From assembly GCA_016935595.1 (NCBI GenBank), contig JAFGQQ010000398.1, positions 1 through 10,600 on the forward strand: a stretch of 10,600 bases of DNA, written 5' to 3'. The position numbers were made by a program, and so were the translations under genes. This document shows, piece by piece, positions 1-8,546 of the stretch. The notes under the pieces were generated by a model, which made no database searches, had not been told where the DNA came from, and saw nothing but the letters and a program-made list of their open reading frames with translations. Source of the DNA: Bacteroidales bacterium. GTDB lineage: Bacteria; Bacteroidota; Bacteroidia; Bacteroidales; UBA10428. The stretch's first letter is position 1, and each line of letters starts with the position of its first letter.

Positions 1-317
1 GCGCTTTCTATTTCACTGATTTTTTTTGGAAAAGGATTGTCTTTTGTTGTGCACCAACCCCAATGGCAACCTTTAAAAATACAAGGATAAGAGGCTACAT
101 TACTACTGTTGTGTGTTGATAAGCTAACTTTAAAATATGATGTGTCTGGATCAACTTCAATACATTGATCTCCATGTACCGATCCCCAAACGTTGTTCAT
201 CACATTATATTCACCTCCCATAATCGTGGTGCTTCCGCTGCAAATTTCCTGTACTTGGGCAAATATGTTTGTATTAAAAAAATGTACAATTGCTAAAAAT
301 ATAATCTCTTTCTTCAT
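1..317 (-). CDS. Secreted GH12-type endo-beta-1,4-glucanase, N-terminal part, cut by window edge
   Basis: The ATG is at 317-315 and the frame stays open to base 1, giving 105 codons plus two bases; the 3' part lies outside the window. Residues 1-20 form a signal peptide (Lys-Lys, hydrophobic core, likely cleavage after NIFA before Gln21), so the product is exported. The mature part closely follows the start of glycoside hydrolase family 12 as I remember it from Rhodothermus marinus Cel12A: YNVMNNVWG at 38-45, QCIEV at 51-55, SSNVASYP at 71-78, FKGCHWGWCT at 81-90 and a Pro-x-x-Ile region near 97-103. Cys26/Cys52 and Cys84/Cys89 match the two disulfide pairs of bacterial Cel12A-type enzymes; Cys79 is extra. 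Such enzymes cut beta-1,4-glucan or xyloglucan. Both catalytic glutamates would lie in the missing part, so activity cannot be judged. No other polysaccharide-degradation gene is visible beside it. Confidence 0.85.
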   Translation of the reverse strand, partial: MKKEIIFLAIVHFFNTNIFAQVQEICSGSTTIMGGEYNVMNNVWGSVHGDQCIEVDPDTSYFKVSLSTHNSSNVASYPCIFKGCHWGWCTTKDNPFPKKISEIES

Positions 318-452
318 GAATATATTTTTTACTCCTGTTTGAATGGCAGTTCAAAATAAATAAATCAAAATCACATCTATCATGTAATAATGATAAAAAA
401 TATATACTAAAATGTTAGAATATAAATTATTAGAAAATAAGGAAATTCGATT

Positions 453-830
453 TTATATTAAGTCGATATCTTTGTCAATATATTCCTCTTTCTCTACAAT
501 AACATAATAATCATCTTCAATTTCGAAGTAACCCTGGTCGTAACAGAAATAATAGGTTTTATTGTTTTTTGTATTATAAAAATTGGTGATATAGTTAAAA
601 TTAAAACCTTTTGAGGCAAGCTTTGCCTTGTGTACCTTGCTTTTTCCTTTTGGATTAAGTTTTTTTAATATCCGGTGGTTTTTACGTAAAATGTTGTTTA
701 TATTACGAATTTTATTAGTACTGTCGCTGTTAAGGCGATTGTTGTATGTGTTACGGCATTGATCGGAACAAAATTTTTTATCAATCCGACCTTGAAAAGT
801 TTCACCGCATTCGAGGCACTTTTTTTCCAT
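453..830 (-). CDS. Small conserved zinc-ribbon protein, function unknown
   Basis: This 125-residue protein begins at the ATG at 830-828. The frame is open 46 codons further upstream, but that stretch has no ATG at its end, is hydrophobic and irregular, and does not fit the compact protein that follows. The N-terminus carries a likely metal site, Cys5-x2-Cys8 and Cys21-x3-Cys25, in the pattern of treble-clef or zinc-ribbon proteins (KKCLECGE then KKFCSDQCRNTYNNR). Next comes a basic segment (RNINNILRKNHRILKKLNP, about 42-60) suggesting nucleic-acid contact, then an aromatic-rich region near 75-100 (GFNFNYITNFY, KTYYFCYDQGYF) and an acidic tail. From memory, similar uncharacterised proteins are common across Bacteroidota. 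The role is unknown; nucleic-acid or ribosome binding is only a guess. It lies 135 bp upstream of the GH12 gene on the same strand and is divergent from ssb. Confidence 0.82.
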   Translation of the reverse strand: MEKKCLECGETFQGRIDKKFCSDQCRNTYNNRLNSDSTNKIRNINNILRKNHRILKKLNPKGKSKVHKAKLASKGFNFNYITNFYNTKNNKTYYFCYDQGYFEIEDDYYVIVEKEEYIDKDIDLI

Positions 831-1001
831 AACTTTTATCTGCAATAATAATTTTATTGAAATTTTTGTGCAATATACAACTTTTTTAAAAATAACATAA
901 AAAATTGATAATAAAATATATATCCGACAGCAAGTGACAACAATCGATTGCAAACGAATATTAAACAACTACAAATATTTATTAACCGAATAATCCTCCT
1001 G

Positions 1002-1034
1002 TATTGCTTTTACTTTGTATCGTCATGTAATTTG
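1002..1034 (+). promoter_or_regulatory. Candidate promoter of ssb
   Basis: A TATTG at 1002-1006 is followed, 21 bases later, by TAATTTG at 1028-1034. This resembles the Bacteroidota sigma pattern (TTG at -33, TAnnTTTG at -7), but the -7 element is one base too short. The start codon is about 45 bases downstream. It is a weak match and was chosen partly because of its position. Confidence 0.25.
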
Positions 1035-1079
1035 ACAAATTAAATTAAAATAATTTTTTAACCTTTAAAATTTAAAATT

Positions 1080-1418
1080 ATGAATGCTTTAAGAAATCGC
1101 GTACAGTTAATTGGAAACTTGGGAATGGATCCTGAAGTTAAGAAATTCGACGGTAACAAAACAATGGCAAAGTTTTCACTGGCCACAACCGAAACTTATA
1201 AGAATGCCGAAGGTAAAAAAGTAGATGAAACCCAGTGGCATAATATTATAGCCTGGGGTAATCTGGCTGTTATAGCTGAGAAATATTTAAGTAAGGGCAG
1301 GGAAGTTGCTGTTGAAGGCAAATTAATTCACCGTTCTTATGAAGATAAAGATGGAAATAAAAAATATATTTCCGAGATTGTGGCAAATGAAATTTTGTTA
1401 TTAAGAAAGAATAATTAA
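1080..1418 (+). CDS. ssb: Single-stranded DNA-binding protein, short tail-less form
   Basis: The 112-residue product is an OB-fold SSB covering the whole domain: MNALRNRVQLIGNLGMDPEV at the start, the FSLATTE strand near 32-38, the TQWHNIIAWG core at 51-60 with Trp53 and Trp59 as likely DNA-stacking residues, and the REVAVEGKL strand at 74-82. It binds single-stranded DNA during replication and repair. The chain stops right after the last strand (VANEILLLRKNN) and has no glycine-rich linker and no acidic DDDIPF-type tip, which in typical bacterial SSBs of about 160-180 residues recruits partner proteins. Short SSBs of this type are frequent in Bacteroidota, so a second, full-length SSB may be encoded elsewhere. 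The gene stands alone, and a strong terminator follows 18 bases after the stop codon. There is no Shine-Dalgarno; an A/T-rich leader precedes the ATG. Confidence 0.95.
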   Translation: MNALRNRVQLIGNLGMDPEVKKFDGNKTMAKFSLATTETYKNAEGKKVDETQWHNIIAWGNLAVIAEKYLSKGREVAVEGKLIHRSYEDKDGNKKYISEIVANEILLLRKNN

Positions 1419-1435
1419 GATCGATTCTTTCTTTT

Positions 1436-1470
1436 AAAAATCCCGCACACTGAAAAGTTGCGGGATTTTT
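1436..1470. terminator. Rho-independent terminator, probably bidirectional
   Basis: A perfect 12-bp stem (AAAAATCCCGCA at 1436-1447 with TGCGGGATTTTT at 1459-1470) is capped, after a bulged C at 1448, by three more pairs (ACT/AGT) around a GAAA tetraloop at 1452-1455. The plus strand has a T-run after the GC stem, and the A-run at its left base gives a T-run on the minus strand. It therefore suits both ssb and the convergent propeller gene ending at 1492. Confidence 0.92.
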
Positions 1471-1491
1471 TATATAAATGAGTCAAAAATA

Positions 1492-2826
1492 TTATAAAAC
1501 AATTAATTTCGAAGTCAGCACATAATTATCTGCAACTATTCTTACTATATATATCCCAGGTATAACTTTGGCATTTTTTTCATTTGTTAAATCCCAAATA
1601 ATTTTATGATTTCCTGTTTTTTTATAACCGTAAAATAACTGTTTCTCAATTTTCCCATTATAATTTAATATAGCTATTTCAATAAATCCGTTTTTAATTG
1701 TATTAAAATGAATATAGGTTTGATCAATTGCAGGATTTGGAAATGTATTAATTTTCTGTAAACTATTCCTGTTTTTTAACGAAATATCTTCAATACCATC
1801 CGAAAACTGTAAAACATTTATTCCTTTATCTGTAGCTAACCAGATGTTATTGTATGCGTCAACACCAATATCATTAATGTTATTGCTAAGCAAGCCCGAT
1901 TCAATAGTGTATTCATTAATGAAAGCCCCATCCTTGAAACTTGAAATCCCTCCCTTGGTGCCAAACCATATCACATCGTTTAAATTTTTTGCAATTGCCT
2001 GTACAAAATTATTTATTAAGCCATCATTTATATCATATCTTTCCCAGTCTTCTTTTGTATAGGTATTTTTATGATAAGCTAGTCCTAAATCGGTCCCAAA
2101 CCATTGATAACCTTCTTCATCAACTAAAACCGAATAAATATTGTTTGAAGGTACTCCGCTCCAGTCTGTTTCATAAAATGACTGGCATGTAATACCGTCC
2201 ACTTCATCTCTTTTTACCCGGGCCACACCGGCACCTTCCGTACCTACATAATTTACTTCATCAGGTTCGGAAGAACCAATGCACAATATCGGATTTAATT
2301 TAAAAGCCCCGTCTTTTATGCCACCCGGTGCCTCTTCTGCATAAGTATAATCCCACATTGCCCCGGTAAATGTACTTAATACCGTGTCACTTCCAAATAA
2401 ACGGTTATGCCTTGTATCCACCGAAACAGCATTTATTTTATTTGAAACAATGTCACTGTTTTCTGTAGTATATGAGGTTGCTGAGGTTATGCCATCAACA
2501 TTAAAAGCAGCTACTGAAGCACCTTTGTCAGTTGCGAGCCATAATTCCGATCCATAGTCGGTTAGTTCATATACAATATCGTTTATTTTATTGTCAGCTA
2601 ATTTATCATCGGTGGTATAAATTATCCAATCCCCGCTTTGTCCGAAGTATACTAATCCTTCATCTGTACCAAACCATTTATTACCATTCTCATCAATATA
2701 AATAGCATGAACATTATTGCCTGGTAAATCGCTGTTTGAGGTTGTATAATTAATAATTGTTTGCGAATAAATTGCTGACCAGCAAAAGATTAGCATAAGG
2801 ACAAATGCAGAAATATTATTTTTCAT
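1492..2826 (-). CDS. Secreted two-component-regulator-type beta-propeller protein with T9SS sorting domain
   Basis: This 444-residue protein starts with a signal peptide (residues 1-21, ending AIYSQ). About seven Reg_prop-like repeats follow, each with an aromatic-Gly-Thr/Ala-Asp core: WFGTDEGLVY at 51-60, LWLATDKGAS at 95-104, RLFGSD at 142-147, YVGTEGAGV at 193-201, WFGTDLGLAY at 242-251, WFGTKGGIS at 287-295 and WLATDKGIN at 329-337. Several are preceded by NNI-x6-D, so they probably form one seven-bladed propeller. Residues 358-444 look like a T9SS type A sorting domain: FPNPAIDQTYI at 362-372, GKIEKQL, and GIYIVRIV at 424-431 near the end. The family implies export to the outer surface by the type IX system. 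In hybrid sensor kinases, paired propellers of this type bind ligands, but here there is no kinase, transmembrane or DNA-binding domain. The ligand is unknown. It is convergent with ssb. Confidence 0.88.
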   Translation of the reverse strand: MKNNISAFVLMLIFCWSAIYSQTIINYTTSNSDLPGNNVHAIYIDENGNKWFGTDEGLVYFGQSGDWIIYTTDDKLADNKINDIVYELTDYGSELWLATDKGASVAAFNVDGITSATSYTTENSDIVSNKINAVSVDTRHNRLFGSDTVLSTFTGAMWDYTYAEEAPGGIKDGAFKLNPILCIGSSEPDEVNYVGTEGAGVARVKRDEVDGITCQSFYETDWSGVPSNNIYSVLVDEEGYQWFGTDLGLAYHKNTYTKEDWERYDINDGLINNFVQAIAKNLNDVIWFGTKGGISSFKDGAFINEYTIESGLLSNNINDIGVDAYNNIWLATDKGINVLQFSDGIEDISLKNRNSLQKINTFPNPAIDQTYIHFNTIKNGFIEIAILNYNGKIEKQLFYGYKKTGNHKIIWDLTNEKNAKVIPGIYIVRIVADNYVLTSKLIVL

Positions 2827-2860
2827 TATTAATATTTTTAAATTATTAATATACGATTGA

Positions 2861-2868
2861 CAAAAATA
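2861..2868 (-). promoter_or_regulatory. Candidate -7 element of the propeller gene
   Basis: On the minus strand these bases read TATTTTTG, a full match to the Bacteroidota -7 pattern TAnnTTTG, about 35 bases before the ATG at 2826. I do not see a convincing TTG at -33, so this rests on one element and its position. Confidence 0.4.
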
Positions 2869-3056
2869 ATAAAAGTAGTGAAGCGAGCATGATTAATTTT
2901 CATTTTTAAATTCACTCTTAATATTAATTCTATTAGTTTTTATCATTAATATTTAAATTATTTATAACTTTTAGTTTAGTAGAGTCAAATTGTTTTATTT
3001 TGTCATTATATTACGATTAATTAATTAAACTTTCTTCAAACCAAAATGTTAATTAT

Positions 3057-3737
3057 ATGATGAATATTAAAGAGAATATAAGTTCAATTAAAAATAATTT
3101 GCCCGGACATGTAAAATTAGTTGCTATTTCTAAAACAAAATCCCCTGAAATAATTATGCAGGCATATCAGGCTGGGCATAAAATATTAGGTGAGAACAAA
3201 GTTCAGGAATTAGTCGAAAAATACGCAAAATTGCCTAAAGATATTGAATGGCATATGGTAGGTCATTTACAAACAAATAAAGTAAAATATATTGCTTCAT
3301 TTATTCATTTGATACATTCGGTTGAAAGTTTGAAGCTTTTATTAACAATTAACAAAGAAGCTATAAAACATAACCGTACAATTGATTGTTTATTACAAGT
3401 ACACATAGCACAGGAAGAAACAAAATTCGGACTTTCGAATGAGGAGCTTAAAGAGTTGCTTAATTCAGATGAATTTAAAAATATGACAAATATTCGAGTT
3501 GTTGGCTTGATGGGAATGGCAACATTTACTGATGATATGGACCAGGTAAGGGCAGAATTTAGGAGTCTTGTGAATACTTTTAAAGAAATAAAAGACATAT
3601 ATTTTGGAGGTAATGAGTATTTTAAAGAAATATCGATGGGAATGTCAGATGATTATCGAATAGCAATTGAAGAAGGAAGTACCATAGTGCGAATTGGAAG
3701 TTCGATATTTGGAGCAAGATATTGTAATGTTAAGTAA
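3057..3737 (+). CDS. yggS: YggS/PLPBP-family pyridoxal-phosphate homeostasis protein
   Basis: The 226-residue chain matches the YggS/PROSC family over its full length: VAISKTKS at 22-29, with Lys26 as the expected PLP Schiff-base lysine, GENKVQE at 45-51, WHMVGHLQTNK at 65-75, HSVES at 87-91, KFGL at 123-126, MGMSDDY at 194-200 (phosphate-binding loop) and VRIGSSIFG at 211-219. The protein is a single TIM-barrel domain, cytosolic and not catalytic, and buffers pyridoxal phosphate; loss in other bacteria disturbs amino-acid and vitamin B6 pools. Two consecutive ATG codons (3057 and 3060) are possible starts; the first is given. The stop codon is 21 bases before the DHODH-like gene, so the two are probably co-transcribed. 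The linkage is not explained by known PLPBP partners. Confidence 0.95.
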   Translation: MMNIKENISSIKNNLPGHVKLVAISKTKSPEIIMQAYQAGHKILGENKVQELVEKYAKLPKDIEWHMVGHLQTNKVKYIASFIHLIHSVESLKLLLTINKEAIKHNRTIDCLLQVHIAQEETKFGLSNEELKELLNSDEFKNMTNIRVVGLMGMATFTDDMDQVRAEFRSLVNTFKEIKDIYFGGNEYFKEISMGMSDDYRIAIEEGSTIVRIGSSIFGARYCNVK

Positions 3738-3758
3738 GGAATAAAAAAATTTAAAACA

Positions 3759-4736
3759 ATGGTAAATTTGGAGACATTATATTTAGGGATCAAGCTTAAA
3801 AATCCAATAATAGTAAGCAGTTCAGGATTAACCGATGCTGTTGATAAAATTAGAATTTTAGAAGAAAAAGGTGCAGGAGCTGTTGTTCTGAAATCACTAT
3901 TTGAAGAACAAATTAATTATGAAACAAACAGATTAATTTTCACAAATGATCATCCTGAAGCAGCTGATTATTTATCAATTTATACCCGCGAAAACTCAAT
4001 CAATGATTATCTGAAGTTAATTTCAGAAGCTAAAAATGCTGTATCAATACCAGTATTTGCCAGTATAAATTGTTATAGTTCTGAAGGCTGGATTGAGTTT
4101 GCAGGGAAAATTCAGGAAGCAGGGGCCGATGCTTTAGAATTAAATATTTATGTACTTCCTACTAATAAAAATGCACAAGCAAGCGAATATGAATATGTAT
4201 ATTTTGATTTAGCTGGAAAAATAAAAAAAGAAATTGATATTCCGGTTGCCATTAAACTAGGAAATCATTTCACTAATTTACTTGCATTGGTTAACAGGTT
4301 AAATGCTGCCGGAATAAACGGGATTGTATTATTTAACCGGTTTTTTGAGCCTGATATTGATATAGAAAAAATGAAAATGAAATCTTCTGAAATTTTTAGT
4401 TCACCTTCCGATATAAGGCATTCACTTAGATGGATTGGTATTATATATGATAAAATACCTAAAATTGATTTGGCAGCATCTACTGGCATTCATGATGGTC
4501 AGGCTGTAATTAAGCAATTATTAGCCGGCGCCAAAGTTACACAGGTATGTTCAACTATTTATAAAAACGGCCCAGGGCAATTGATTCAAATCATTAATAA
4601 GTTAACTTCATGGATGAAAGAACATGGTTTTTCTAACATCGAGCAATTTCGTGGAAAGCTCAGCTATAAAAGCATTCCAAATCCTGAAATGTATGAAAGA
4701 GCGCAGTTTATGAAATATTTTTCAAGCATTCATTAA
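3759..4736 (+). CDS. Dihydroorotate dehydrogenase-like flavoprotein lacking the catalytic cysteine
   Basis: The 325-residue product is a DHODH-like TIM barrel. Visible elements are KNPIIVSSSGLTD at 14-26, AVVLKS at 41-46 (Lys45 in the FMN-contacting position), IPVFASINCY at 97-106, ALELNIYVLPTN at 125-136, IPVAIKLG at 161-168 (Lys166), VLFNRF at 190-195, and a C-terminal FMN-phosphate region with STGIHDGQAV at 241-250 and AGAKVTQVCSTIY at 256-268. In true class 1 DHODH the loop after LELN reads SCPN and supplies the catalytic cysteine; here it reads IYVLPTN, with no Cys or Ser. From memory a conserved Bacteroidota subfamily shares this pattern, and such proteins are often annotated as pyrD. 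The substrate is unknown; a flavin-dependent oxidoreductase role is inferred. It follows yggS by 21 bases. Confidence 0.88.
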   Translation: MVNLETLYLGIKLKNPIIVSSSGLTDAVDKIRILEEKGAGAVVLKSLFEEQINYETNRLIFTNDHPEAADYLSIYTRENSINDYLKLISEAKNAVSIPVFASINCYSSEGWIEFAGKIQEAGADALELNIYVLPTNKNAQASEYEYVYFDLAGKIKKEIDIPVAIKLGNHFTNLLALVNRLNAAGINGIVLFNRFFEPDIDIEKMKMKSSEIFSSPSDIRHSLRWIGIIYDKIPKIDLAASTGIHDGQAVIKQLLAGAKVTQVCSTIYKNGPGQLIQIINKLTSWMKEHGFSNIEQFRGKLSYKSIPNPEMYERAQFMKYFSSIH

Positions 4737-7064
<2,328 letters not shown>

Positions 7065-7117
7065 ATAATTACAATTTTTCTTCAAATAAGATTAATAATA
7101 AGTATTTAAAAATGTTT

Positions 7118-7186
7118 GAATGATGCAATAAAATATTGGAATAACAAGATATCTATCTATAAGATTATTCCAATATTCCATCATTC
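7118..7186. repeat. Imperfect inverted repeat downstream of gyrB with 8-bp tandem units
   Basis: Inner arms of 13 bp match perfectly (AATATTGGAATAA at 7132-7144, TTATTCCAATATT at 7165-7177) around a 20-nt loop. Outer arms of 8 bp also match (GAATGATG at 7118-7125, CATCATTC at 7179-7186), with 6 unpaired bases on the left and 1 on the right. The right arm is itself periodic: ATTCCA recurs three times with an 8-base period (7167-7190). No T-run follows, so it is a poor rho-independent terminator. It resembles an intergenic REP- or MITE-like element; it could also stabilise the gyrB 3' end. Confidence 0.7.
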
Positions 7187-7264
7187 CAATTGCTTTTCAG
7201 CTCATTTAGCGTTATATTGCGACATAAATTGCTATAGAGTATTAAATAACCGAACTTGGAATTT

Positions 7265-7759
7265 ATGAGAGGCGATCCTGAGTTATATAAAATTTTAAAC
7301 GAATTAAATATTCCTTTTGAATATTATGAACATCCTGCTTTACCCAATATTGAGATTGCTAAAAAATACTGGAGGGGTATTAATACAACAAAATGCAAAA
7401 ATTTATTTTTCCGGAATCATAAAGGGAACAGGCACTATATGGTTATTCTGGAACATACAAATAATTTAGCTATAAAAGACCTGGAAAAATTATTAAGACA
7501 AGGAAAATTGTCTTTGGCTTCAGAGAAAAGGCTGGATAAATACCTTAAGATTAAACCCGGATCGATATCTCCTTTTGCATTAATACACGATATTGAAAAT
7601 CATGTTCATGTTTTTTTAGATGAAAATTTAAAGAAAGCCCAAAAAATAAGTTTCCATCCTAATTTAAATACAGCTTCACTTGTAATAAAATATACCGATT
7701 TTATAAAATTTATGGACCGGGCAGGTAATAGTTATGAATTTATTAAATTGTATGATTAA
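7265..7759 (+). CDS. YbaK/ProXp-ala-type aminoacyl-tRNA (prolyl) editing deacylase
   Basis: The product of 164 residues belongs to the YbaK/ProRS INS-domain family, in the PrdX/ProXp-ala branch. Landmarks are LNIPFEYYEHPA at 14-25, KCKNLFFRNHKGNRHYMVIL at 43-62 with Lys45 in the position of the conserved catalytic lysine, LSLASEKRL at 82-90, LKIKPGSISPFALIHD at 94-109 and ISFHPNLNTASL at 128-139 (substrate-pocket GxHPxxNTA-type loop). These stand-alone cytosolic enzymes hydrolyse mischarged tRNA, typically Ala-tRNAPro, to prevent mistranslation. I start at ATG 7265, because the open frame's earlier TTG at 7256 adds only three residues and the family begins close to this Met. It lies about 200 bases after gyrB, beyond the inverted repeat, and is convergent with the PKD lipoprotein gene. 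Confidence 0.93.
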   Translation: MRGDPELYKILNELNIPFEYYEHPALPNIEIAKKYWRGINTTKCKNLFFRNHKGNRHYMVILEHTNNLAIKDLEKLLRQGKLSLASEKRLDKYLKIKPGSISPFALIHDIENHVHVFLDENLKKAQKISFHPNLNTASLVIKYTDFIKFMDRAGNSYEFIKLYD

Positions 7760-7785
7760 GAATTTTTTAAATTGATACAACAAAT

Positions 7786-7812
7786 AATAAAAATTTAAAC
7801 TACATTTTTATT
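7786..7812. terminator. Weak A/T hairpin between convergent genes
   Basis: Nine-base arms AATAAAAAT (7786-7794) and ATTTTTATT (7804-7812) surround a 9-nt loop, with a T-run continuing on the plus strand to 7816. It sits between the deacylase stop and the end of the lipoprotein gene, and its right arm overlaps that gene's stop codon. The all-A/T stem makes it a weak candidate. Confidence 0.35.
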
Positions 7813-8491
7813 TTTTCAATAATAGTTTATTTATGTCAACTCCCACACTCTTAGTTGTCCATTCATATAAATCAACATAAACTGTGATTTCATTATTTTC
7901 AAATATATCAAGCTCATCTGTCTCATCCTCTCCATACCAAAAATTAATATCATCAACAACATATGCAGCTAGAATATAATATTTAATAGGTTCTAAATCT
8001 TCATCAAAAGTTATAATTCCTTTTGAATTTGTTCGACCATATCCTTTTTCATTTTCCAAATTGTATCTATCTGTCTCATTGTCAAATATATACACCTCAC
8101 AACTTGGAAATAATTCAGTTGTTCCTATTTTTAACACTGTTATAGTAAGACTAGTTGGTCCTTTGATATCAATAGTCTCCAGCGTAAAATCTTCTTCACT
8201 TTTATCTTCCCCGTAAGCAGTGAGCTTAACAACATAACTGCCTGTTTCATCATAGCTGTGTATGGGATTTTTTTCCGAGGTTTGACTTCCGTCACCAAAA
8301 TCCCATAGAAAGGTATTGGAATTTTCGGAACAATTACTGAAAGTAATATCTTCATCTATTATAATACTTTCACCACTTGCTAACGATTCTGAGGAATATG
8401 TGAAACAAGCTGTCGGGGGTTTCTTACATCCAGATAAATAAATTATTATTATGAATGTTATTCCCCAAAATAAAATGTTATTTCTTTTCAT
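7808..8491 (-). CDS. PKD-domain lipoprotein
   Basis: This 227-residue protein begins with a lipoprotein signal: charged KRNN, a hydrophobic run to residue 18, and the lipobox LSGC with Cys22 as the lipidated residue, then CKKPP. Residues about 27-110 form one PKD-type beta-sandwich, with the diagnostic FLWDFGDGSQTSEKNPIHSY at 61-80 followed by GSYVVKLTAYG at 84-94. The C-terminal half (about 112-227) is acidic and predicted beta-rich, possibly a second carboxypeptidase-regulatory-like or transthyretin-like sandwich (KGIITFDEDLEP at 157-168), and I do not recognise a named family in it. No catalytic motif is visible, so a binding or scaffold role at the outer membrane or periplasm is inferred. 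It is 55 bases after the M42 gene on the same strand but probably has its own promoter. Confidence 0.85.
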   Translation of the reverse strand: MKRNNILFWGITFIIIIYLSGCKKPPTACFTYSSESLASGESIIIDEDITFSNCSENSNTFLWDFGDGSQTSEKNPIHSYDETGSYVVKLTAYGEDKSEEDFTLETIDIKGPTSLTITVLKIGTTELFPSCEVYIFDNETDRYNLENEKGYGRTNSKGIITFDEDLEPIKYYILAAYVVDDINFWYGEDETDELDIFENNEITVYVDLYEWTTKSVGVDINKLLLKK

Positions 8492-8530
8492 GATTAAAAG
8501 TTCTTTGTTAACAGAAAAAATTTAATATTT

Positions 8531-8538
8531 CAAATGTA
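8531..8538 (-). promoter_or_regulatory. Candidate -7 element of the PKD lipoprotein gene
   Basis: On the minus strand these bases read TACATTTG, a full match to TAnnTTTG, about 40 bases before the ATG at 8491 and just past the M42 stop codon. No clear TTG lies at -33, which falls inside the M42 coding end. Confidence 0.4.
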
Positions 8539-8546
8539 TATAATTT

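Noticed and set aside
318..345. AGGAG on the minus strand upstream of the GH12 start as a Shine-Dalgarno
   Set aside because: It is about 14 bases from the ATG, too far for normal use, and other genes here lack such sites.
831..968. In-frame N-terminal extension of the zinc-ribbon gene from a TTG at 968
   Set aside because: The extension is irregular and hydrophobic and has no ATG. The ATG at 830 gives the compact CxxC protein that homologues, as I recall them, begin with.
1844..2192. Two plus-strand open frames of 72 and 83 codons
   Set aside because: They lie antisense inside the propeller gene, overlap each other, and have no domain-like composition.
7256..7264. TTG start of the deacylase gene
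   Set aside because: ATG at 7265 is only three codons downstream and matches the usual family start.
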